Positions 1 to 8,252 of a DNA stretch of 60,030 nucleotides are shown piece after piece. This DNA is from Nostoc sp. GT001 (GTDB lineage Bacteria > Cyanobacteriota > Cyanobacteriia > Cyanobacteriales > Nostocaceae). The notes beneath the pieces were generated by a model that had not been told where the DNA came from, ran no database searches, and worked only from the letters and a program-made list of their open reading frames with translations. The stretch lies in the NCBI RefSeq assembly GCF_030382115.1, contig NZ_JAUDRJ010000003.1, forward strand, positions 4,637,091-4,697,120. Direction: 5' to 3'. Numbering within the stretch: the first letter of the stretch is position 1; each line of letters starts with the position of its first letter. The translations under genes and the position numbers were made by a program.

Positions 1-1686
1 CGACGAATTGAAATTCATCACAAATATTAGTTCACTCGATTCGCACCAACGCCGCACGATCACCACTTCTTTCTCTTCATCGCTACTCGCTTGGATGAAA
101 TTGCGGTCTTGATTTAAAAGGGCTGGATGTGTCTTCCGTAAATTAATTAACTGACGATACCAATCCCAGAGAACTTTGTGCTTTCCTTGATTGCGTAATT
201 CCCAATTAAGTTTAGACTTGAGAAAAGTTTCTGTCGATTCTGGATCTGGGGGATCATCTGCATAGTGAAATGCTTCAAACTCTTGTTTGCGCCCGGCTCG
301 AACTGCTTGAATCAAATCGGGATCGGAGTGACTGACAAAGTAAATGAAGGGTGCAGTTTCGCCGTATTCTTCTCCCATAAATAACAGGGGTAAGTTGGGC
401 GATAGCAGCATAGCGCCAGCAGCTAACTTTAATCCTTCAAAAGAGATCCGCTGAGTGAGGCGTTCTCCTTTCATTTGATTGCCGATTTGATCGTGATTCT
501 GAATGCAGACTGTAAACTGTGACAAAGGGCGATCGCGGCAAGATACGCCATGAAATCGTTTGCGATCGGGCGAGTATTTCCAATCGTAGACAAAAGTATC
601 GCTATAAGCTTTTGCTAAATCAGCACATTTCCCAAAATCTTGATAATATCCTTGGCGATCGCCTGTCAACAGTGTGTGCAATGCGTGGTGAAAATCATCA
701 CTCCACTGAGCATCAAGACTATATCCACCCAATTCTGCTGGACGAATTATTTGCGGATTATTCAAGTCACTTTCAGCAATTAGATGGCGTTTCCATCTTT
801 GCCCTTGTTGTGAGAAATGATGAACTGCTTCCGCCAATTCCCATAAAAAATGCTTCGCCCCCAAGTCATAAATTGCTTGAATGGCATCCAACCGCAATGC
901 ATCAATGTGGAATTCGCCCAACCAGTAAAGTGCATTTTCGATAAAATAATTTCGCACACCCTGACTATGGGCGTCATCGAAATTCAGCGCTTCGCCCCAC
1001 GGCGTTTTATAGGTTTTAGTAAAGTAGGGCGCGAACTGACTCATATAGTTGCCTTCTGGCCCAAAGTGGTTGTACACCACATCCAGCACAACGGCGATAT
1101 TATTTTGATGGCAAGCATTTACCAGTTGCTTGAGTTCGGCTGGACTACCGTAGGAATTTTGGACAGCATAAGGATAAACGCCATCATACCCCCAGTTGCG
1201 ATATGTCAGAGCAGCTTCAACATGAGTGTCTCCCGGAAACTGGGAGATGGGCATGATTTCAATGGCGTTAATTCCCAGTTCCCGCAGTTCTGGTAAACGG
1301 GGAATGATGGCGGTGAAAGTTCCTTCCGGGGTGAATGTCCCAACATGAACTTCATAGAAAATCATCGACTCCACAGGAATCCCAGTCCACCCTTCATCAG
1401 TCCACTCAAAAGAAGGATCGACAATTTGCGACGGCCCATGTACCCCTTCCGGTTGATACTGCGATGCCGGATCGGCAAAGTTGTCTTGGCCATTCAAGAC
1501 ATACCGATAAAGCGTCCCCGGATACACATCGTTGACTTTCGTGTGCCAGTATCCCTCAGACTGAGGCTTGAGCGGAATTAACTGCTCTTCTGGCGTCAAA
1601 ATTTTTACTGTGACGCTATCTAATAGCGGAGACCAAACTGTAAATTCACACTCTCCGTTGCCCAAGTAGTTAGCACCTATTTTCAC
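1..1686 (-). CDS. treZ: malto-oligosyltrehalose trehalohydrolase, 3' end cut by window edge
   Basis: This GH13 enzyme releases trehalose from maltooligosyl-trehalose in the TreY/TreZ pathway. The frame is open from a GTG at 1686 to base 1 (562 codons), so roughly the last 40-50 residues lie outside the window. The N-terminus carries the E-set domain (residues 1 to about 90, start VKIGANYLGNGECEF). The four GH13 regions are visible: DVVYNH near residue 200, RLDAI with the nucleophile Asp near 265, IAESD with the acid/base Glu near 303, and NHDQIGN near 398. GGGAGGA lies 6 nt before the GTG, which decides the start; an in-frame ATG at 1701 would add five residues (MGGYC). treY is not in view and would be expected beyond the left edge. 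Confidence 0.93.
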   Translation of the reverse strand, partial: MKIGANYLGNGECEFTVWSPLLDSVTVKILTPEEQLIPLKPQSEGYWHTKVNDVYPGTLYRYVLNGQDNFADPASQYQPEGVHGPSQIVDPSFEWTDEGWTGIPVESMIFYEVHVGTFTPEGTFTAIIPRLPELRELGINAIEIMPISQFPGDTHVEAALTYRNWGYDGVYPYAVQNSYGSPAELKQLVNACHQNNIAVVLDVVYNHFGPEGNYMSQFAPYFTKTYKTPWGEALNFDDAHSQGVRNYFIENALYWLGEFHIDALRLDAIQAIYDLGAKHFLWELAEAVHHFSQQGQRWKRHLIAESDLNNPQIIRPAELGGYSLDAQWSDDFHHALHTLLTGDRQGYYQDFGKCADLAKAYSDTFVYDWKYSPDRKRFHGVSCRDRPLSQFTVCIQNHDQIGNQMKGERLTQRISFEGLKLAAGAMLLSPNLPLLFMGEEYGETAPFIYFVSHSDPDLIQAVRAGRKQEFEAFHYADDPPDPESTETFLKSKLNWELRNQGKHKVLWDWYRQLINLRKTHPALLNQDRNFIQASSDEEKEVVIVRRWCESSELIFVMNFNSS

Positions 1687-2456
1687 GCAGTATCCTCCCA
1701 TCAGTTCCAGTTTGTTGTGCCGAATTGCGGCGCGATGGCGTACCCGCCCTTTCCGGTGGCGATGGCGTACCCGCCCACCGGAGGTGATCGCAAATGTCAT
1801 TAATTGCACAATGTTTACAAACACGCCAGATAGCATAATGGTTCGTCTACCAGACTTTTTGCTAGCATCTGGAGGCGGATTTTTGACCAGAATAAATTCA
1901 GTCTAATGACAAATATTAGTTGTGAGTGGTTTCCCTTGTTTACAAGGTGGTCACATAATTTCAATAAAAATACTGTATTTTTAATAGAATCAAATTTAAT
2001 CTCATTAAGGCTTGTTTATTGACAAATAAATATTTAAGCGTAGGTGTAACCCTTTGTAAACATCGCTTTGAGCCTTGGAAACTAAACCAAACGAGAAATG
2101 CTCATTTTTTTGTTGGTCTTAAACGTTGGTTGCGATCAAAAGTAATTTAGATGTGTTTGCTCTGAAAACACGGATTAAGCAGGGATAGCAGTGCGATTGT
2201 GAAATATTTCTCAAAAATCAGCATATCTGCTTGATTATAGAAATTGCTTTTTCTAGTTCCAATCAACTATTGTTAAAAGGCGTGAGTAATGCAGCGTATA
2301 AACTGTAACGCTCAAAAATCTTTGTAACTCAATAGCTAGTTTTGTATAAAATTTTTTGTTGCCTAAAACTAAGAACTAGATAACGATATTCCTGTTTTAG
2401 TAAACATATATCATCGCTGAATAGTATTTAATTACTTGTTGCATAGGAGGTTTCTG
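1687..2456. other. intergenic region, no convincing gene
   Basis: About 770 bases without a supported gene, between the treZ start and the DCC-like gene. It holds two copies of a 17-bp GC-rich repeat (1732-1748 and 1759-1775), a small palindrome CCTTGT-TT-ACAAGG at 1934-1947, and a strongly AT-rich stretch from about 1950 to 2440 that probably contains the promoters of both flanking genes. No promoter was assigned with confidence. Confidence 0.6.
1732..1775. repeat. two copies of a 17-bp repeat (GCGATGGCGTACCCGCC)
   Basis: GCGATGGCGTACCCGCC occurs at 1732-1748 and again at 1759-1775, separated by 10 bases. A third exact copy lies at 9186-9202. It looks like a member of the dispersed GC-rich repeats of Nostoc-type genomes. 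Confidence 0.8.
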
Positions 2457-3122
2457 ATGAAACGGTATCTCATTTTTGATTCCTACTGTTCTAGTTGTAG
2501 CTCACTTGCTCATACTATCGAAAAAGTAGCTGAGGGAAAGTTAAAGACTCTTAGCATAGCGTCTGAAGAAGCTAAGGGAATACTAGAACAGGTATTTCCA
2601 AATGGTTGGGAACACCAGCCCTATTTTGTGACTGTTAAGCAAGATAAAGTCTCAGTGTCAACGGGTTATAAAATGGCTTTGCAACTCGGAATGCTATTGG
2701 GTTTCAAAAAAGGGTGGCAAGTATATAACCTAGCTAAACGATATGGAGTGAAAATTCCATCTGGAAGGCAAAAATTTTCTTCTGGCAAACGAAAATTTTT
2801 AAGGAACGCCGGAATATTTGCTGGCACTCTGTTTTGTGTGGGTTCTGGATTTCCAAACTTCAAAGCACTTATTGCACAAGGAATAAACAAGGATGAATCT
2901 GAATCTAATTTATCTATTCTAGAACCAGAAGAAGCTAAACGCTTTCATCGAGTAGTTACCGGATTCAATGAGTATAAGATTTTTAAAACACAATTAAAAT
3001 CAGGCTTTGTGGAAGGAAAAACAATTGCCATTAGAAAAAAAGCGGTGAAATACTTGTCTCTATGCCAATTACTTACCCAGGTAAATCACAAGAAAATGCT
3101 TCTGCTTTCACCCAAATTATAG
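2457..3122 (+). CDS. DCC-like (DUF393-type) thioredoxin-fold ORF with TAT-like segment; probable 5' part of a frameshifted gene
   Basis: The start is ATG 2457 with AGGAGG at 2445-2450. Residues 1 to about 100 look like a DCC/DUF393 thiol-disulfide oxidoreductase: the N-terminus is MKRYLIFDSYCSSC, with a CxxC where the family has DGxCxxC. A basic hydrophobic stretch follows (GKRKFLRNAGIFAGTLF, near residues 112-130), resembling a membrane or twin-arginine-like signal without a clear RR pair. The last part (about 145-190) reads like the pro-region of the next ORF. After AIRKK the frame ends in an implausible tail (LCQLLTQVNHKKMLLLSPKL). Reading the A7 tract at 3035-3041 in the -1 frame continues smoothly into the cysteine-rich ORF, so I infer one gene of about 383 codons that is mutated or recoded. 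Redox activity is inferred only from the CxxC. Confidence 0.7.
   Translation: MKRYLIFDSYCSSCSSLAHTIEKVAEGKLKTLSIASEEAKGILEQVFPNGWEHQPYFVTVKQDKVSVSTGYKMALQLGMLLGFKKGWQVYNLAKRYGVKIPSGRQKFSSGKRKFLRNAGIFAGTLFCVGSGFPNFKALIAQGINKDESESNLSILEPEEAKRFHRVVTGFNEYKIFKTQLKSGFVEGKTIAIRKKAVKYLSLCQLLTQVNHKKMLLLSPKL
3035..3041 (+). other. A7 slippery tract at the ORF junction
   Basis: Seven A's followed by GCGG. The upstream frame reads AGA AAA AAA GCG. A -1 slip, or a transcript with eight A's, reads AGA AAA AAA AGC GGT GAA and enters the downstream ORF. The downstream frame is closed by TAG at 3032-3034, so its open part starts exactly at the tract. A-AAA-AAA is a known type of slippery heptamer; here it could equally be a 1-nt indel. 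Confidence 0.65.
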
Positions 3123-3607
3123 ACAAAAATCAAAATGTTTTAGAATCAACTGCTTTTAGCTTTGAAGAGACTCTTAGCGGTGTCCAGGGTCGCTTTTGGC
3201 ATAACGGTAAGTTGATGGCAAATATTACCGTTAACGATCAAGGAACGGTGACTTATGCCTGGGTATTCGATGAAAAATTGGCTGGAACTGATCTGATCGG
3301 TAAAAACTTCGTTGCACAAGGTGAGAAAGCTGTTAACGAATTTATAGAACAACTAAGTTACCAAAACTCGAAACAGGGTAAAACTAATTCTTTCTTAGAC
3401 TCCAGCAAAGCCAATGCATCACCAATTGTATGCCTTAATAATTGCTTCTCAAATCTGGGATTACCCGCGGCTGTAGTTGCGCTAATCGGCGTTGCATGTG
3501 CTGTCGCTTGTACTGCTACTTTTGGCGTTGGATGTGCCCCCTGCCTTGCACTACTTATTGGTGGGAATGTCGGTTTAATAGCATTTTGTGTAGACCAGTG
3601 CTTTTAA
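3062..3607 (+). CDS. cysteine-rich, bacteriocin/halocin-C8-like C-terminal module (3' part of frameshifted gene)
   Basis: The open frame runs from 3035; the first ATG is at 3062, but no ribosome binding site precedes it, so independent initiation is unlikely. The N-terminal 100 residues look like a soluble beta-rich pro-region (GRFWHNGKLMANITVNDQG, then VTYAWVFDEK). The last 60 residues are hydrophobic and glycine-rich, with eight cysteines in four close pairs: CLNNC, CAVAC, CAPC and CVDQC ending at the terminus (Cys-Phe). This resembles halocin C8 and similar circular or disulfide-rich bacteriocin precursors, but I cannot prove the family. The DCC-type domain encoded just upstream would suit disulfide formation. 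No immunity protein or dedicated exporter is recognisable nearby. Confidence 0.6.
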   Translation: MPITYPGKSQENASAFTQIIDKNQNVLESTAFSFEETLSGVQGRFWHNGKLMANITVNDQGTVTYAWVFDEKLAGTDLIGKNFVAQGEKAVNEFIEQLSYQNSKQGKTNSFLDSSKANASPIVCLNNCFSNLGLPAAVVALIGVACAVACTATFGVGCAPCLALLIGGNVGLIAFCVDQCF

Positions 3608-3714
3608 AATAGTGTAGGTATAACGTTGAAAACATTTCTGAAGTAAATCTTAAGCACTTAGTGGTTAATTGCAGGCATTTGACTGGATGGAAGATGAGAG
3701 CCGCTTTTGACTTG

Positions 3715-3739
3715 CATTTCCAGCCAGAGGCTGGAAATG
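3715..3739. terminator. hairpin between convergent genes
   Basis: CATTTCCAGCC, a 3-nt loop, then GGCTGGAAATG: an 11-bp perfect stem between the convergent ends at 3607 and 3756. There is no clean T-run, so it may be a dispersed palindrome acting as a terminator. Confidence 0.5.
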
Positions 3740-3755
3740 AGATTTTAAAGCTACC

Positions 3756-4160
3756 CTACAGCTTGCAGCTACCATCAACACAGTATGCCGATTGATATGT
3801 ATTAGAACGCTTACCAAATATGGTGTAGCGGTTATCGCGGATTTGTTCGTAAAAGCGATCGCCTGCCCATTTCATCCCCGGTAATGCTCGATAAGCGTCT
3901 ACAAATATACTTCCTGCTGGCAATAACCGCCCAATTTCTTCTGCTGCATTACTACCTTGCCAACGTCTTTGAGGTTCATTGCCATCAATTAAAATCATCC
4001 CCTGTTCGCAATCTTGGGCTGTAATTCCCCACTGTAAAAGTGTCTGCTCATCTTGCATGGGAGCGTAGCGAAATAACTTTCCTTGGTCTAAGGTTTCTAG
4101 CGATCGCACTAAGGTAACGCAGAGATTACAATTCCCGTCGTAGATTACGTAGTAATTCAT
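3756..4160 (-). CDS. DCC family (DUF393) thiol-disulfide oxidoreductase-like protein
   Basis: A 134-residue protein with the family hallmark YDGNCNLC at residues 6-13, giving a CxxC in a thioredoxin-like fold. The rest matches the usual DCC layout: a middle RWQGSNAAEEIGRLLP segment and the ending NRYTIFGKRSNTY, followed by VDGSCKL. Start ATG 4160 is chosen because it places the N-terminus directly before the conserved strand; an upstream in-frame ATG at 4196 would add 12 unconserved residues. The gene is convergent with the frameshifted DCC/Cys-rich gene, so two DCC-type domains lie within 2 kb. The physiological substrate of the family is not established. Confidence 0.85.
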   Translation of the reverse strand: MNYYVIYDGNCNLCVTLVRSLETLDQGKLFRYAPMQDEQTLLQWGITAQDCEQGMILIDGNEPQRRWQGSNAAEEIGRLLPAGSIFVDAYRALPGMKWAGDRFYEQIRDNRYTIFGKRSNTYQSAYCVDGSCKL

Positions 4161-4240
4161 AAAAATAATTGAGTTGTTAGATGTGTATAAATACAACTTT
4201 GGTATTCTAGCTTAGAAAACTGTAGTGAATCGCTGGATTT

Positions 4241-4273
4241 AGATCCCCGACTTCTTTAAGAAGTCGGGGATCT
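4241..4273. repeat. 33-bp perfect palindrome, dispersed repeat
   Basis: A 16-bp perfect stem (AGATCCCCGACTTCTT) with a 1-nt centre. A diverged copy is at 46063-46095. It sits just downstream of the Uma2 gene (minus strand) and could serve as its terminator. Confidence 0.8.
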
Positions 4274-4292
4274 GGGCGCAAAATTTTATTTT

Positions 4293-4898
4293 TCAAATAT
4301 ACATAATGTCATCTAGCTTAAGTTGTAAATTTGGCAAGACATCAGAAGAAATAGTATCTCCTAAACGATATTGTTGTTGCTGGTACACACCGTTAACTAA
4401 CTGACAAACGGTAAAGGTTGGTTGTTTAGGATTGCCGATAAATTGCAAACCACCCAAGCCCCGAAAATCCACAATCCAATATTCTGGGATGTTAAGAAAA
4501 GCGTATTCTTCCACCTTTCTGGCATAATCGTCTTGCCAATTAGTACTCACAACCTCAGCAACAAGCTTAATAGTACTGCCGTTACAAATAATCGGTTCTT
4601 TTTGCCAAAGCGGTTCTTTACTAAGTTCGGCTTTATCTAAAACAATTACATCAGGACGCAGTGCTGTCGCTTCAGCAGCAGGTGGTTTTATCAGACAAGT
4701 TTTTGGAACTAGCCAGTTGAAATTAGAATTAAAAATTTCGACATAGATTCTACCTGCAATACTACCTGCAATAGCTTCGTGTGGCCCTGTAGGTTCCATG
4801 TCTCTTAATTGCCCGTCGATTAATTCGTAGCGTGTATTGTCACCATATTGGGCGAGAAATTCCTCAAAGGTGAGTAGCTTGGGCGAGGTATAGGTCAT
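4293..4898 (-). CDS. Uma2 family (DUF820) PD-(D/E)XK nuclease-like protein
   Basis: 201 residues with the typical Uma2 order: N-terminal LTFEEFLAQYGDNTRYELIDG, GPHEAIAGSIAGRI, then the nuclease core with Asp in ALRPDVIVL, Glu in KLVAEVVS and the conserved KVEEYA and IPEYWIVD segments. Members have a restriction-endonuclease fold and occur in dozens of copies in filamentous cyanobacteria; their role is unknown. Start ATG 4898 gives the normal family length. It looks monocistronic, with the 33-bp palindrome just downstream and a 21-bp tandem repeat 130 bases upstream. Confidence 0.9.
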   Translation of the reverse strand: MTYTSPKLLTFEEFLAQYGDNTRYELIDGQLRDMEPTGPHEAIAGSIAGRIYVEIFNSNFNWLVPKTCLIKPPAAEATALRPDVIVLDKAELSKEPLWQKEPIICNGSTIKLVAEVVSTNWQDDYARKVEEYAFLNIPEYWIVDFRGLGGLQFIGNPKQPTFTVCQLVNGVYQQQQYRLGDTISSDVLPNLQLKLDDIMYI

Positions 4899-5033
4899 TA
4901 TGTCTTGTTTTGACTTGACGTAGGCTTATTGTAACGAAGGTATTATCAAGCAAAACTACCATGAGGTGGCGAATTAATTGCGTAGGCATCGCTCTTGTCT
5001 AACTCAACCAGTGCGAAGTAAAACGAGGCTGTA

Positions 5034-5222
5034 TTAACATAGCAGGTCGATGTATTAACATAGCAGGTCGATGTATTGGCATAGCAGGTCGATGTATTAA
5101 CATAACAGGTTGATGTATTGGCATAGCAGGTCGATGCATTGGCATAGCAGGTCGATGTATTAACATAACAGGTTGATGTATTGGCATAGCAGGTCGATGT
5201 ATTAACATAACAGGTCGATGTA
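5034..5222. repeat. 21-bp tandem repeat, nine units
   Basis: Nine head-to-tail 21-bp units of the type TTAACATAGCAGGTCGATGTA. Variants differ at few positions (TTGGCAT or TTAACAT, CATAACAGGTTG). Because 21 is a multiple of three, the array is open in several frames, which creates an artificial seven-residue repeat ORF on the minus strand. It lies between the Uma2 gene and the aldo/keto reductase gene. Confidence 0.9.
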
Positions 5223-5307
5223 TTAAGTCAAACATCACACCCAGTTTCCAGTTATCATGCCTTTGGAATGGTATTTGCTTAGTTTTTTCATTAATGAGAA
5301 AATATTC

Positions 5308-6360
5308 ATGAGATATAAACTCTTGGGCAAAAGCGGGTTAAGAGTCTCTGAACTCTCCTTGGGAAGCATGACCTTTGGTGAAGATTGGGGTTGGGGTGCA
5401 TCTGTTGACGAAAGTCGGAAAATCTTTGACACGTATGCAGAAGCAGGGGGAAATTTCATTGACACCGCTAACGGTTATACCGATGGTAGCAGTGAAAAAA
5501 TTGTCGGTGAGTTGATCGCACAAGAACGAGAACGCTTTGTAGTTGCGACAAAATATTCCTTTCCCTTGCGGATGAATGACAAAAAGGGCGACCCTAATGC
5601 CAGTGGAAACCATCGCAAGAATTTAATTCAGTCTTTGGAAGGTAGTTTGAAACGGCTGAATACCGATTACATTGATTTATTCTGGTTGCACGCTTGGGAT
5701 TTTACAACACCGATTGAAGAAGTATTGCGATCGCTTGATGATGTAGTGCGTCAAGGTAAAGTACTTTATATCGGCATTTCTGATACACCCGCTTGGATCG
5801 TTTCTCAAGCAAATACCATTGCCCAGTTCCAAGGATGGACGCAGTTTGTCGCCCTGCAAATTGAGTATAGTTTAATTCAGCGGACACCAGAACGGGACTT
5901 GCTACCGATGGCAAAAGCCTTTGATTTAGCAGTAACCCCGTGGTCGCCTTTGGGTGGTGGTGTGCTGACAGGTAAGTATAATCAGCCTCTTCAAGCAGGT
6001 GATGAACAAGGACGATTCGCAAATGCAGCGTTAGGAAGTATTTCAGAACGGAATTTAGCAATCGCCCAAGTTGTTAGTCAAGTTGCGGCAGAAATTGGCC
6101 ATACACCTTCACAGGTAGCATTAGCTTGGTTACGCGCTCAAAGTGGTGTGATTATTCCGATTGTCGGCGCACGTAAGTTAACGCAGTTTCAAGATAACTT
6201 AGCTTCAATAAAAGTCAGCCTCTCACCAGAACATCTGCAACGCTTAGATGAAGTGAGTCAAATTGAAGTGGGTTTTCCCCATGACTTTTTGCAGAATGAT
6301 GTAATTCGCGATCGCCTTTTCGGTGGTACATTCAATACCATAGAAAACCATCGTATCTGA
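5308..6360 (+). CDS. aldo/keto reductase
   Basis: 350 residues, an NAD(P)H-dependent oxidoreductase of the TIM-barrel AKR superfamily. It begins MRYKLLGKSGLRVSELSLG. The catalytic tetrad is visible: Asp and Tyr in DTANGYTDGSSE, Lys in VVATKYSF and His in LFWLHAWD. The nucleotide-binding end IPIVGARKLTQFQDNLAS is intact. Start ATG 5308 matches the family N-terminus; the frame is open upstream to 5257 without conserved sequence. The natural substrate cannot be told from the sequence. Confidence 0.92.
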   Translation: MRYKLLGKSGLRVSELSLGSMTFGEDWGWGASVDESRKIFDTYAEAGGNFIDTANGYTDGSSEKIVGELIAQERERFVVATKYSFPLRMNDKKGDPNASGNHRKNLIQSLEGSLKRLNTDYIDLFWLHAWDFTTPIEEVLRSLDDVVRQGKVLYIGISDTPAWIVSQANTIAQFQGWTQFVALQIEYSLIQRTPERDLLPMAKAFDLAVTPWSPLGGGVLTGKYNQPLQAGDEQGRFANAALGSISERNLAIAQVVSQVAAEIGHTPSQVALAWLRAQSGVIIPIVGARKLTQFQDNLASIKVSLSPEHLQRLDEVSQIEVGFPHDFLQNDVIRDRLFGGTFNTIENHRI

Positions 6361-6474
6361 CCAATAGTCATAAACAGTAACACATTCAGCCATTAATATA
6401 ATCTGTCGTCAGAGAGTTTCGCACAGCCAACCAAAATCTGTAAAGTTAGATGCAAAAGGCATTAACGTAGAACT

Positions 6475-7053
6475 ATGAGCGACAACACCATTACATCACG
6501 TTTGTACCCCACTCGTATTGACATTCCCGCTGAAGCGCGAGTGCAAATCGTGGTACTTCTCAACCAAACCTTAGCAGCTACTTTGGATCTAAAAACCCAA
6601 ACAAAGCAAGCACACTGGAATGTTAAAGGTACTGACTTCTACCAGTTACACGAATTATTTGATGAACTAGCTGGAGAATTGGAAGAGTACGTCGATATGG
6701 TAGCTGAACGCGTCACAGCTTTAGGCGGATACGCTTTCGGAACAGCCCGCGCCGCAGCTAGTAATTCCATTTTGCCAGAATATCCCTTAGATATTTTGGA
6801 TGGTAAAGACCATGTAACAGCGTTGTCAGACCGCTTTGGAATCTATGCTAAACATATTAGAGAAGCGATCGCTAAAACTGATGAATTAGGCGATGCTGAT
6901 ACCGCCGATCTTTACACCGAAGTTTCTCGCACCATTGACAAACGACTCTGGTTCTTAGAAGCTCATCTGCAAGTAGCAGAAATTAAAGCAGAGAATGGCA
7001 ATGGCAAAGCAGGTACTACTAAAACTCAAAAGACCCCTGCTGCTGTAAAATAA
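6475..7053 (+). CDS. dps: Dps family ferritin-like DNA-protection / iron-storage protein
   Basis: 192 residues. The Dps core spans about residues 20-165: KQAHWNVKGTDFYQLHELFDE carries the inter-subunit ferroxidase His and acidic ligands, followed by VAERVTALGG and KRLWFLEAHLQ. The protein oxidises Fe(II) with peroxide and stores iron in a 12-mer. The C-terminus is a Lys/Thr-rich tail (about 25 residues) that could bind DNA. It is monocistronic: a strong hairpin follows at 7104. Nostoc-type genomes carry several Dps paralogues and I cannot assign which one this is. Confidence 0.93.
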   Translation: MSDNTITSRLYPTRIDIPAEARVQIVVLLNQTLAATLDLKTQTKQAHWNVKGTDFYQLHELFDELAGELEEYVDMVAERVTALGGYAFGTARAAASNSILPEYPLDILDGKDHVTALSDRFGIYAKHIREAIAKTDELGDADTADLYTEVSRTIDKRLWFLEAHLQVAEIKAENGNGKAGTTKTQKTPAAVK

Positions 7054-7103
7054 GCACTTTTGAGAAAAGTCGTCTTTCTTAAATCTAATAGTATCTTTTT
7101 AGT

Positions 7104-7135
7104 AAGTACGCCACTTTTAAGTGCGTACTTTTCAT
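7104..7135 (+). terminator. rho-independent terminator after dps
   Basis: AAGTACGC-c-ACTT pairs with AAGTGCGTACTT: a 12-bp stem with one bulged C, followed by TTTCATTT. It lies 50 bases after the dps stop. The remaining bases to 7398 are AT-rich and probably hold the pirin promoter. Confidence 0.75.
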
Positions 7136-7398
7136 TTATATGTATATACTTTACTATTGAAATAGTTCAAAACGAAGTCAAAAAATTTCAAATATCTTCT
7201 ACAAGTTCTCCATAAAAATCAATACTTAAACTTGAAGAAGTTATTAGATTACTGAAAAAGTATGCTAATTCCATTTTGATTTCAAACTCTGCCAATTTTA
7301 GATTTTTCCTGCAATCCAAAAAACCTCTGCTATCTAAAATCTAAAATCCAAACTTGAGTGCTTTCTAACTAAATACTCATTAACAAAGAGGTAAATTT

Positions 7399-8115
7399 AT
7401 GTCTCAAAATACAATTACCCACTTAATTCACGATCGCAATTCTCGTGGTCACGCTAAAATGGGCTGGCTCGATAGTTATCACACATTTTCCTTCGGTAGT
7501 TTTTACGATCCCAACCGCATGGGATTTCGCTCTTTGCGGGTAATTAACGACGATCGCATCGCCCCCGGCGCCGGATTCCCTACCCACAGCCATCGTGACA
7601 TGGAAATCCTCACCTATGTCTTAGAAGGTGCTGTAGAGCATAAAGACAGCTTGGGTACAGGTTCAGTAATTCGCCCTGGTGATGCCCAAATTATGAGTGC
7701 TGGAACTGGAATCAGCCATAGTGAATTTAATCCCTCACCAACTGAACCACTACACCTGCTACAAATCTGGATTCTTCCCGAACGAGAAGGGTTAGCACCG
7801 AGATATGAACAAAAAGCTTTTCCTCTAGAAGAAAAGCGCGGCAAACTCCGCTTAATTGCTGCTAGAGATGGGCGCGATGGTGCTGTGACAATTTACCAAG
7901 ATGTTGATTTATACACATCTGTTTTAGAGTCAGGTGATGTTGTTAATCATCAAGTCAAAAGCGATCGCTATGCCTGGTTACAAGTAGCGCAAGGCATAGT
8001 CAACTTAAATGGTGAAGAACTCAGAGCCAGTGATGGTGTACAAATCAACGGCGAAGAACAGCTAGAAATTAGCACCAACATCGGCGGCGAAATCTTGCTT
8101 TTCGATTTAGGCTAA
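7399..8115 (+). CDS. pirin family protein (bicupin)
   Basis: 238 residues, similar to YhhW-type pirins, some of which have quercetinase activity. The metal-binding cupin motif is intact: [17 protein letters not shown] (two His and a Glu) and [11 protein letters not shown] (third His). The C-terminal cupin (about 150-238) lacks metal ligands, as usual. AGAGG lies 9 nt before ATG 7399. Two hairpins follow the stop. The biological substrate is unknown. Confidence 0.92.
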   Translation: MSQNTITHLIHDRNSRGHAKMGWLDSYHTFSFGSFYDPNRMGFRSLRVINDDRIAPGAGFPTHSHRDMEILTYVLEGAVEHKDSLGTGSVIRPGDAQIMSAGTGISHSEFNPSPTEPLHLLQIWILPEREGLAPRYEQKAFPLEEKRGKLRLIAARDGRDGAVTIYQDVDLYTSVLESGDVVNHQVKSDRYAWLQVAQGIVNLNGEELRASDGVQINGEEQLEISTNIGGEILLFDLG

Positions 8116-8160
8116 TATTGCAGCTAAAAGGGCGCTTAAAAACCGCGTCTAAATAAACAA

Positions 8161-8209
8161 AACCTGCGGAAGCAGGTTATAACAAGGGGCTTAAGCCCCT
8201 TGTTTTGTC
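8161..8209 (+). terminator. two consecutive hairpins after the pirin gene
   Basis: AACCTGC-GGAA-GCAGGTT (8161-8178) is followed by a 22-bp perfect palindrome ACAAGGGGCTTAAGCCCCTTGT (8182-8203) and then TTTGTCTT. The second is a good intrinsic terminator. Confidence 0.75.
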
Positions 8210-8211
8210 TT

Positions 8212-8252
8212 AGTCCGCGCAGATGGTCACTGAGCCTGCCGAAGTGCGGACT
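8212..8252. repeat. dispersed inverted repeat
   Basis: AGTCCGC at 8212 pairs with GCGGACT at 8246-8252. The inside (GGTCACTGAGCCTG, CCGAAGTGC) is shared with the longer repeat at 13278-13371. Confidence 0.6.

Noticed and set aside
519..1581. Several plus-strand ORFs of 60-150 residues
   Set aside because: They are shadows of the treZ reading frame on the other strand.
1712..1906. 64-residue plus-strand ORF
   Set aside because: Runs through the two 17-bp repeats; Arg/Trp-rich translation of repeat DNA.
5034..5222. Possible CRISPR or iteron array
   Set aside because: No spacers, and no rep gene or cas gene nearby.
4999..5238. 79-residue ORF of repeated HRPAMPI-type heptapeptides on the minus strand
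   Set aside because: It is produced by the 21-bp tandem repeat; no ribosome site and no natural composition outside the repeat.
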